Assembly: GCF_002848345.1 (NCBI RefSeq)
Contig: NZ_CP025429.1
Location: 124,001-188,000 of the forward strand
Length of the DNA stretch: 64,000 nucleotides
DNA from: Chromobacterium sp. ATCC 53434
Lineage (GTDB): Bacteria > Pseudomonadota > Gammaproteobacteria > Burkholderiales > Chromobacteriaceae
Direction: 5' to 3'
The translations under genes were made by a program, and so were the position numbers. Under the pieces are notes generated by a model that was given only the letters and a program-made list of their open reading frames with translations, made no database searches and was not told where the DNA came from. This document shows positions 29,220 through 36,309 of the stretch, piece after piece (the stretch's first letter is position 1; each line of letters begins with the position of its first letter).

Positions 29220-30653
29220 TTAGCGGGTGGCGGGCTGTGTGGCGAAGCCGCCGCCCAGTGCGGTGTTCAGGGTGGCCCAGGCCATTCGGCTGGCAGCCTT
29301 GGCGTCGGTGTAGGCCGATTGCTGGTTCAGCAGCGCGTCCTGCGCGTCGAGCAGCGATAGCTTGTTGACCAGGCCGGCGCGCAGGCGGGCGGCCATCGAG
29401 TCGTTGGCCTTGCGGCTGCTGTCCAGCGCGGCCTGCGCCTGCTTCAGCTGGCGCTGGCTGTTCTGCCAGCCGGACACCGCGTCGGCGGCGTCGCGCAGCG
29501 CGTCGAGCACGGTCTGGTTGTACTGCTGCACCGCCATGTCGTAGCCGGCCTGTTGCTTGGCCAGATTGGACTGCAGCTGGCCGGAGTGGAACAGCGGCAG
29601 GCTGATGGCCGGCATCAGGCCCCACAGCGTCGATTCGCTCTTCCACAGCTGATTCATTTCCAGCGAGCTCTGGCCGGCGAACACCGTCAGCTTGACGTTG
29701 GGGTAGAACTCGGCGCGGGCTTCCTTGATCGAGCTGTCCATCGCCTCGACGCGGGCGCGCTGGGCGGCGATGTCGGGACGGCGGCCCAGCAGATTGGCGT
29801 CCAGGCTGTCCAGTTGCGGCGCCGGCGCCGTTTCCAGCTTGCCGGCCTTCAGTCCGGCCTGGGCCTGCGGAGCCTGGCCGGTCAGCGCCGACAGCGCCGA
29901 CAGCGCGTGGCGGCCGCGTTCGATGTCGTTGTCCAGCGCGCTTTGCTGCTGCAACAGCTTCTCGATCGAGACTTCGTTGCCGCGCTGGTTGTCGCCGGGC
30001 AGCAGGCCGGCGTTGATGCGGGCCTGGGTCAGTTTCTGACGGCTCTGGGCGACGGCGAGGCGCTGCGCCAGCAGTTCGGCCTGCGCCTGGCTGCGTTGCA
30101 GCTGGGTGTATTGGGCGACGACGGCCTGGGTCAGCATCAAGCGGGTCTGCTCGCCTTCATAGGCGGTGGCCTGCTGCTGGCCGAGGGCGGCGCTGACGGC
30201 GGCGTGGTTCTTGCCCCAGAAGTCGAATTCCCAGCTGCCGACCAGCGCCGCGGTGTAGGCGGTCAGATAGTCTTTGTGCAGCAACGGCTTCAGCGGGTCG
30301 TAATGCAGGTCGACGGCGTTGGCGGTGGCGTCCAGTTGCGGGCCGTCCTTGCTTTCGACGATGCCGACGGCGGCGCGGGCCTGGCGCAGCCGGGCGGCGG
30401 CCAGCTTCAGCGACGGCGCGTCCTTCAACGTGGCTTCCACCAGCTGATTCAGTGTCGGATCGTTCAGTTGGCGCCACCAGTCGGCAGAGATATTCTGCTG
30501 CTTGGAGGCGGCCAGTTGCAGCTGTTCGGCGCTCAGGGTCCGGTCGGGGACGGTATCCGGGCCGAAGCTGGCGCAGCCGCCGAGCACGGCGCCGATCAGC
30601 AGCACCCCGGCGGTCTGTGGCCAAGATTTCTTGTTCACCTTGTCGGTCTCCAT
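29220..30653 (-). CDS. Outer-membrane efflux lipoprotein, NodT/OprM family
   Basis: 477 residues from the ATG at 30653. A GTG at 30638 is equally likely because GGAG lies nine bases before it, and it opens directly with the lipoprotein signal (VNKKSWPQTAGVLLIGAVLGGCAS). Lipobox LGGC gives an acylated Cys. Two repeated OEP domains follow (WWRQLNDPTLNQLVEATLKDA; LDSLDANLLGRRPDIAAQRARVEAM). It is the TolC-like exit duct of the emrAB system and is transcribed before emrA, 12 bases apart. Confidence 0.9.
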   Translation of the reverse strand: METDKVNKKSWPQTAGVLLIGAVLGGCASFGPDTVPDRTLSAEQLQLAASKQQNISADWWRQLNDPTLNQLVEATLKDAPSLKLAAARLRQARAAVGIVESKDGPQLDATANAVDLHYDPLKPLLHKDYLTAYTAALVGSWEFDFWGKNHAAVSAALGQQQATAYEGEQTRLMLTQAVVAQYTQLQRSQAQAELLAQRLAVAQSRQKLTQARINAGLLPGDNQRGNEVSIEKLLQQQSALDNDIERGRHALSALSALTGQAPQAQAGLKAGKLETAPAPQLDSLDANLLGRRPDIAAQRARVEAMDSSIKEARAEFYPNVKLTVFAGQSSLEMNQLWKSESTLWGLMPAISLPLFHSGQLQSNLAKQQAGYDMAVQQYNQTVLDALRDAADAVSGWQNSQRQLKQAQAALDSSRKANDSMAARLRAGLVNKLSLLDAQDALLNQQSAYTDAKAASRMAWATLNTALGGGFATQPATR

Positions 30654-30671
30654 CAATGATGCATGCATTGC

Positions 30672-30711
30672 TGTGATATATCTGGTGATAATCACATAGG
30701 TTACTATTTGG
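30672..30711 (-). promoter_or_regulatory. Candidate operator region before the efflux operon
   Basis: Contains the palindrome GTGATAATCAC (30685-30695) within a wider TGTGAT...ATCACA dyad (30672-30677 and 30691-30696). Next to it is GGTTACTATTTGG (30699-30711), which resembles GGTACTATTTAG upstream of the marR gene (31249-31260). The shared motif suggests control by the MarR regulator. Confidence 0.45.
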
Positions 30712-30726
30712 CCGAAAAAAGCGCGG

Positions 30727-31227
30727 TCAACCGCCCAGCTTGCTGAGCAGCTTGCGCATCAGTCTTTCCATCTGCTGTTTTTCCTCGTCGTCGAAGTCGA
30801 CCCACAGCTGGCGGTGGATTTCGCGGGAGTACGGCAGCAGGCGTTCCACCAGCGCGATGCCGGTCGGCGTCAGCTCCAGCACGATCTTGCGGCGGTCCTC
30901 GGCGCTGGAGGAGCGCGCGGCCCAGTCGTTCTTCACCAGTTCGTCGGCGATGCGGGTGGCGTTGGTGCGCGACGAATCCAGCGTTTCGCTGATCTCGGAT
31001 GGATTCAGCGTCTGGTTCGGACAGGCGTACAGCGCCAGCAAGGCCATCCAGAGGGTTTCGTTCAGGCCGTGCTGCTTCAGCGTCTCGCACATGTGGCAGG
31101 ACAGACGCGGCACGATGTGGAAGATCAGCCGGGTCAGGATCACTTCCTGGCGCGGCACGCCGGGAAAGCGCGCCTGCACGCGATCGACCGCCTGTTCCAG
31201 TTGGGCAAAGGACTTGTTTGGGCTCAT
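30727..31227 (-). CDS. MarR-family regulator of the efflux operon
   Basis: 166 residues, EmrR/MprA-like. Winged HTH at ~75-130 (LNPSEISETLDSSRTNATRIADELVKNDW; SSSAEDRRKIVLELTPTG). It lies directly upstream of the outer-membrane factor, emrA and emrB in the same direction, as in emrRAB-type operons, where the repressor is released by the exported compounds. A dyad in its own upstream region fits autoregulation. Confidence 0.9.
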   Translation of the reverse strand: MSPNKSFAQLEQAVDRVQARFPGVPRQEVILTRLIFHIVPRLSCHMCETLKQHGLNETLWMALLALYACPNQTLNPSEISETLDSSRTNATRIADELVKNDWAARSSSAEDRRKIVLELTPTGIALVERLLPYSREIHRQLWVDFDDEEKQQMERLMRKLLSKLGG

Positions 31228-31237
31228 ACCGCGATTT

Positions 31238-31255
31238 TAGTAACGTGCGGTACTA
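31238..31255. promoter_or_regulatory. Dyad upstream of marR (candidate MarR operator)
   Basis: TAGTAAC (31238-31244) and GGTACTA (31249-31255), one mismatch, four-base spacer, 11 bases before the marR start. Symmetry and size are typical of MarR operators; binding is inferred. Confidence 0.45.
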
Positions 31256-31371
31256 TTTAGCAAGAAATAATAACCTCGCTAATCAATAGGGCGCGCCGCT
31301 TGTGGCGTAATGTCAACGGGATGGACGTGGCGGCCGGCGGCAGCGCGGCCGGAGCGCGCCGGGGGCGGCGT

Positions 31372-31722
31372 CTATTCGCCCAGCAGCGTCAGCACTTGCT
31401 CCGGAGGGCGGCCGATGACGGCCTTGTCGCCGATGATGGCGATCGGGCGTTCGATCAGATTGGGGTTGTCCACCATGGCGTCGATCAGATGCTTGCGTTC
31501 CAGCGTGATGTCGTCGAGGTAGAGATCGACGTACTCTTCCTCTTTCTTGCGCATCAGCTCGCGCGGCTCCAGCTTGAGCAACGTCAGCAGGCGGTCCAGC
31601 TCCTCGTGGCTGGGCGGGTGTTTCAGGTATTCGACCACCTCCACCTTGGCTCCGGCCTCTTCCAGCAGGGCCAGCGCGGCGCGCGATTTCGAGCATTTGG
31701 GATTGTGGTAAAGGCGGATCAT
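31372..31722 (-). CDS. ArsC/YfgD-family glutaredoxin-dependent arsenate reductase-like protein
   Basis: 116 residues from the ATG at 31722 (AGGGAGAAG upstream). The catalytic motif is HNPKCSKSR with Cys10. The C-terminal part has the family motif MVDNPNLIERPI followed by GDKAVIGRPPEQ. It matches the YfgD/ArsC thioredoxin-fold group, which uses glutathione and glutaredoxin. No arsB, acr3 or arsR is nearby, so a real arsenate role is uncertain. Confidence 0.85.
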   Translation of the reverse strand: MIRLYHNPKCSKSRAALALLEEAGAKVEVVEYLKHPPSHEELDRLLTLLKLEPRELMRKKEEEYVDLYLDDITLERKHLIDAMVDNPNLIERPIAIIGDKAVIGRPPEQVLTLLGE

Positions 31723-31896
31723 GTCGCTTCTCCCTGGTCGGTGGTGCCTGGACGGCCGCGGCGCGGCGGCCTTTGTCGTTGCGGTGTGGGAAGATGGCGG
31801 CATCGTGGCATGAAAGCGCGACGCTGCCAAGCGCTGGCGTTTGGCAAGCGCCGCGCTTATCGTTAACATGCCGACATTACTTATCATTCTCACGTC

Positions 31897-33102
31897 ATGT
31901 CCGCTTCCTCGCGCAGTCATTTCGGTCTGGCCTTCCTGTTGGCGGCCCTGTCCACCCTTGGCCCTTTTTCCATCGACACCTTTTTGCCGGCGATGCGCGC
32001 CATCGGCGACAGTCTGGCGGTGTCGCCGCTGGAGATGCAGCAGGCCCTCACCGTCTACTTGTTCTGTTACGCGCTGATGATGCTGTGGCATGGCTCGATT
32101 TCCGACGCCATCGGCCGCCGGCCGGTGGTGCTGGCGACCTCGCTGCTGTTCGGCCTGGCCTCGGTCGGCTGCGCGCTGTCGCAGAGCCTGGGCATGCTGC
32201 TGCTGTTCCGCGCCTTGCAGGGCTTGTGCGGCGGGGCCGGCCTGGTGGTGGGGCGGGCCATCATCCGCGACAAGCTGGACGGCGCGGCGGCGCAGCGGCT
32301 GATGTCGCAGGTGACGATGCTGTTCTCCTTGTCGCCGGCGATCGCGCCGGTGGTCGGCGGCTGGCTGTTCGGCGCCTTCGGCTGGCATTCGATCTTCATC
32401 TTCATGGGTCTGATCGGCTTCGCGCTGTTCGCGCTGTGCTGGTTCGGCCTGGAGGAGACCCACCCGGCCCATGCGCGCCAGCCGCTGCGCGCCCGCCAGT
32501 TGCTGGCCAATTACTGGCAGGTGGCCAGGGCGCGCGATTTCCAGCTGCTGACCGCGGCGGTGTCGTTCAATTTCGCCGGCTTCTTCCTGTATGTGCCGTC
32601 GGCGCCGGTCTTCCTGATGCAGCATCTGCACCTGGGGCCCAGCCAGTTTCTGTGGCTGTTCGGCCCGGCGGTGTGCGGCATCATGTTCGGCGCCTATCTG
32701 TCGGGCCGGATGGCCGGCCATTTCAGCCAGCGCGAGATCGTGACGCGCGGTTACTGGCTGATGTTCGTCGCGGCGGGATTGAATCTGGCCTACAACCTGT
32801 CGGTCCGCCAGTTGGCGCTGCCGTGGGCGGTGCTGCCGCTGGCGCTGTACACCACCGGCATGTCGCTGGCCGCGCCGTCGATCACGCTGAACCTGATGGA
32901 CCAGTTCCCGTCGCTGCGCGGCACGGTGTCGTCGCTGCAGGGATTCTTCCAGACCATGTTGTCCAGCCTGGTGGCCGGCGCGCTGGCGCCGCTGGCATGG
33001 GCCAGCCCCTTGAGGCTGGCCGGGTCGATGTGCGCGCTGCTGGCGTTGGGCTTCGTCTGCCGCATGGGCTACCGTCTGCGGATGCGCGCGCGCGGCAGCT
33101 GA
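31897..33102 (+). CDS. Bcr/CflA-type drug resistance MFS transporter
   Basis: 401 residues, 12 membrane helices, DHA1 family. Motifs: LGPFSIDTFLPAM at the start, LMMLWHGSISDAIGRRPVVL (motif A), RALQGLCGGAGLVVGRAIIRD (motif C/Bcr signature). Probable drug or sulfonamide/bicyclomycin-type exporter; substrate unknown. The start lacks an obvious ribosome-binding site, but the protein begins at the expected place. Confidence 0.88.
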   Translation: MSASSRSHFGLAFLLAALSTLGPFSIDTFLPAMRAIGDSLAVSPLEMQQALTVYLFCYALMMLWHGSISDAIGRRPVVLATSLLFGLASVGCALSQSLGMLLLFRALQGLCGGAGLVVGRAIIRDKLDGAAAQRLMSQVTMLFSLSPAIAPVVGGWLFGAFGWHSIFIFMGLIGFALFALCWFGLEETHPAHARQPLRARQLLANYWQVARARDFQLLTAAVSFNFAGFFLYVPSAPVFLMQHLHLGPSQFLWLFGPAVCGIMFGAYLSGRMAGHFSQREIVTRGYWLMFVAAGLNLAYNLSVRQLALPWAVLPLALYTTGMSLAAPSITLNLMDQFPSLRGTVSSLQGFFQTMLSSLVAGALAPLAWASPLRLAGSMCALLALGFVCRMGYRLRMRARGS

Positions 33103-33111
33103 CCGCGCCGC

Positions 33112-34290
33112 TCAGCTTTCGCCGCGCAGCGCCAGCGCGGGCTGGCGTTCGCGGCGCAGGCGGCCCTGTTCGGCCAGTTGCGTCCGCAAGAGCGCCGTCG
33201 CGGCGCCGACCACCGCGCCGGCGAACAGCGCCATTAGCATGATGATCGCCCGCTTCGGGCGGCTCTTCTTTTCCGGCGTCACCGCCGAGTCCAGCACCTG
33301 GATCAGCGAGGAATCCTTCGATTCGTCTATCCGGGCCAGCTCGTATTGCTTGGCCAGCAATTCGAAGATGGTTTCCTGGTATTTTACGTCGCGCAGCCGG
33401 CGCAGGTATTCCAGCCCGCTTTGCGCCACCTTGCCGGTCGGCACCATCAGGTCGCCGCCGTTGCTGCTGCCGGTCTCCAGTTTGGCCAGCTGCTCTCGCA
33501 AACCGCCCAGTTCCTGCTCGGTGCGGATGTACAGCGGGTTCTGCGTGGTGGCGTAGCTTCGCATCGCTTCCAGCTGGACCTCCTTGGCGGCGATATTGGC
33601 GCGCAGCTGGGTGACCGAGCCGACGATGGCGGGCAGCTGGCCTTCCAGCTGTATCATGCCGGTCTTCTCCTGGGTCTTGCGCAGCGCCGCCTCGGCGTCG
33701 GCCAGCAGATCCTTGGTCTGTCTCATCTGCTGTTCGAAGAACAGCCGGCGCTTGGCGGCGTCGGTGACCGCCAGCGACTGGTTCACCGTCTTCAATTCGT
33801 CGATGTAGCCGTTGGCCAGCGCGGCGGCGAATTTCGGATCGGTATCGTCGACGTTGATGGTGATCAGGCCGTCCTTGCCGCTGCTGAACTGCGAGCGGGC
33901 CCGTAGCTCCGCGCGCGCGCGGTCCTGCGAGCTGATGTCGTAATGCCGCTTCAGCTGGAAGCGCCGGATCAGCCCGTCGGCGACGGTGCGGCTTTGCAGA
34001 ATGCCGATATAGAGGTCGTTGGGGGTTTTCAGGCCGGCCAAGCCGCCGGAGCCGCCGGTGAGGCCGCCCAGCTGGCCCAGCAGCATGCCCATGCTGTTGT
34101 TCTGCTGTTGAGGCGGCATGATGGTGGCGGTGGCGGTAAAGACCGGCCTGGCCACCAGGCAGTAGATCAGCGCCAGCGCGCCGAACAGCAGCGTGCTGAC
34201 GGCGATCCACCGCCGGCGCTGCCACAATCGCTCCCAGATCGTCACCAGATCGATTTCATCATTGCCTTGCGCCGGATTTGCGGTTTGCAT
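33112..34290 (-). CDS. Wzz-family polysaccharide chain-length/export protein
   Basis: 392 residues from the ATG at 34290 (AGGGAGA upstream). Wzz domain at the N-terminus (NDEIDLVTIWERLWQRRRWI) with membrane segment ~32-52. A long periplasmic coiled-coil region spans ~100-340, and the second membrane segment is near ~348-372 (PKRAIIMLMALFAGAVVGA). No tyrosine-kinase domain is fused. It is the last gene of the YjbE/YjbH/Wza-like export cluster, 17 bases downstream of the exporter. Confidence 0.88.
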   Translation of the reverse strand: MQTANPAQGNDEIDLVTIWERLWQRRRWIAVSTLLFGALALIYCLVARPVFTATATIMPPQQQNNSMGMLLGQLGGLTGGSGGLAGLKTPNDLYIGILQSRTVADGLIRRFQLKRHYDISSQDRARAELRARSQFSSGKDGLITINVDDTDPKFAAALANGYIDELKTVNQSLAVTDAAKRRLFFEQQMRQTKDLLADAEAALRKTQEKTGMIQLEGQLPAIVGSVTQLRANIAAKEVQLEAMRSYATTQNPLYIRTEQELGGLREQLAKLETGSSNGGDLMVPTGKVAQSGLEYLRRLRDVKYQETIFELLAKQYELARIDESKDSSLIQVLDSAVTPEKKSRPKRAIIMLMALFAGAVVGAATALLRTQLAEQGRLRRERQPALALRGES

Positions 34291-34307
34291 CTGCGTCTCC
34301 CTGGCTT

Positions 34308-36284
34308 TTACTTCAGCACTTTCAGACCGGCCGCGCCGAGGCCGAACTGGTAGAGGATGGAGGTCCACTCCTTCAGCGACTGCGTCCAGCTGCCGGCGTT
34401 CAGGTCCTCCGGCACCACGATGGTGTCGCCGGGATTGACGCGCTGGCCGTTGATGCCGGTGAACCAGCCGCCGTTATTGCTGCTGGCGACGGTGCCGTCG
34501 GCGCGCAGCACGTAGGTGGACGACTTGTCGCCGCTGTCGACCACGCCGCCGGCCAGCCCCAGATAGTCGCTGACCGAGCGCTGCGGCCGGTAGATGAAGG
34601 CATTGCTCTGATAGACGGCGCCCAACACGTTGATGGTGCCGGGACGGCGCGGAATGTCCACCTTGTCGCCGTCCTGCAATTCCAGGTCAGGCAGGTCCTT
34701 GACGGCGGCGCCGCCGTCCTTCAATTCCAGCACCACCCGGCCTTCGGCCTTGACGGTGCGCAGCTTGGCGGCGATCTGCCGCTGGCGCTCCACTTCGGCG
34801 CTGACCGAGGCGATGGCGTCCTTGTCGGTCAGCTTGGACAGCCGGCCGGCGGCGCTCTGTTCCAGCTCCTTCTCGAAGCGGGTGGCCACCTCGTCCAGCC
34901 GTTGCTGCTGCATCTGGCGTATGCTTTCGCGTTTCAACTCGGTGGCGAACACATAGCCGTCGTCGGTGACGCCGCCCAGCCGCATGATCAGCTGGCGCAA
35001 GGTTTCGCCCTTGCTGATCTGGAAGGTGCCGGTATGTCCGACTTCGCCGCCGACGCTGACGTATTCGTCGGTCTTCAGCACGCTGACCGGCTGGGCGCCC
35101 GGCGAGTGCAGCCGGAAGATGTCGCTGGCCTGCAGCGGCACGGCGGCCAGCTGGTCGCCGGCATCGCGGGTCCGTACCAGGCTGACGAAGCGGTTGTCGA
35201 CGCTTTTCTCCACCGCCAGCTCCTTGCCTTCCGCCGCCGATTCCAGCCCGCCGGCCCAGTGCAGCAGGTCGGCTGCGGTTTCGCCGCGACGGAACTCGTA
35301 GATTGCCGGCGTCTTGACGTCGCCGAGCAGCGCCACCCTGGGGCCGGCCGCTGGCACCTGGATCACGTCGCCGTCGCGCAGCGTCTGGTCGGTCGATTTG
35401 TCGCCGTTGACCAGGATGGCGTACAGGTCCACCCGGGCCACCGTCTTGCCGTCGCGCATCAGCGCGACATTGCGCAGGCTGCCGCTGTCGTCCGGGCCGC
35501 CGGCCTTCAAGAGCGCGTTCAACAGCGTGCTCATCGCGTTCAGCGTGTAGCTGCCGGGCTGGCGCGCGTGGCCGACCACGTAGACCTGCACCGAACGGCT
35601 TTGCAGCAGGCTGACGCTGAGGTCGAAATTGTTGAATACCCGGCTGACGCTCTTCTTCAGCACGCCCTGCAGATCCCGATAGCGCGTGCCGGCCACCGCG
35701 ATGCTGCCGACGCGCGGCAGGTAGACGGCGCCGTTGCGGTCCACCGTCAGCGTCAGGTCGATGTCGACCATGCCCCAGCCCTTGACCTGCAGCTGGTCGC
35801 CGCTGCCTATCACGTAGTCCGGGTTGACCTGCACGCCGTCCGGGGCGTCGAAGTTGTTGCCCGGATTGAGGAAGAGACGGCTGCCGAACAGCGGCAGCGT
35901 CTGCTCGGTGGCCTTCTTGACGTAGTCGGTGAACGGCGGCAGCTTGGGCTTGCCGTCCAGCGGGTTGATTTCATAGCCGTTGTCGTCCAGATAGCGCCTG
36001 GGGTAGCTGTTGCCTTGCTGCTGCATGCCTTGTTGCGGCATGCCGGGCTGGCGAAAGCCTTGCGGCAGCGACTGCGGGTTGCGCTCGCCGCCGAAGGCGC
36101 CCGCGCCGGCCGGCAGATTGCCTATCGACGGCAGGCCGTTGGCGTTGTCGGTTTCGTAGCCGGGCATCGTGGTGTTCGGATAACTGACATTGGCGTTGCC
36201 GGCCGCGTGCAGGCTGGCGCTGCCGGCCAGCAGACACAAGGCCAGCAGTGATTTGGCCCCCGATTTCAGAATGCTCGCAGTCAT
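34308..36284 (-). CDS. Wza-like outer-membrane polysaccharide export protein with SLBB domains
   Basis: 658 residues from the ATG at 36284, which gives a clean signal peptide (ILKSGAKSLLALCLLAGSASLHA). The Poly_export domain is at ~130-220 (VNPDYVIGSGDQLQVKGWGM; VDRNGAVYLPRVGSIAVAGT). Several SLBB repeats follow (YVVGHARQPGSYTLNAMSTL; VSVGGEVGHTGTFQISKGE; INVLGAVYQSNAFIYRPQ). It lacks a lipobox Cys, unlike E. coli Wza, and resembles larger YjbG/KpsD-type exporters. Probably forms the outer-membrane exit for a polysaccharide, with Wzz and YjbH. Confidence 0.88.
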   Translation of the reverse strand: MTASILKSGAKSLLALCLLAGSASLHAAGNANVSYPNTTMPGYETDNANGLPSIGNLPAGAGAFGGERNPQSLPQGFRQPGMPQQGMQQQGNSYPRRYLDDNGYEINPLDGKPKLPPFTDYVKKATEQTLPLFGSRLFLNPGNNFDAPDGVQVNPDYVIGSGDQLQVKGWGMVDIDLTLTVDRNGAVYLPRVGSIAVAGTRYRDLQGVLKKSVSRVFNNFDLSVSLLQSRSVQVYVVGHARQPGSYTLNAMSTLLNALLKAGGPDDSGSLRNVALMRDGKTVARVDLYAILVNGDKSTDQTLRDGDVIQVPAAGPRVALLGDVKTPAIYEFRRGETAADLLHWAGGLESAAEGKELAVEKSVDNRFVSLVRTRDAGDQLAAVPLQASDIFRLHSPGAQPVSVLKTDEYVSVGGEVGHTGTFQISKGETLRQLIMRLGGVTDDGYVFATELKRESIRQMQQQRLDEVATRFEKELEQSAAGRLSKLTDKDAIASVSAEVERQRQIAAKLRTVKAEGRVVLELKDGGAAVKDLPDLELQDGDKVDIPRRPGTINVLGAVYQSNAFIYRPQRSVSDYLGLAGGVVDSGDKSSTYVLRADGTVASSNNGGWFTGINGQRVNPGDTIVVPEDLNAGSWTQSLKEWTSILYQFGLGAAGLKVLK

Positions 36285-36309
36285 GATTGGTATCCCCGCA
36301 GTGGTGGCT

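Noticed and set aside
31372..31722. Arsenic resistance operon
   Set aside because: Only an ArsC/YfgD-like reductase is present; no ArsB/Acr3 pump or ArsR repressor is adjacent.
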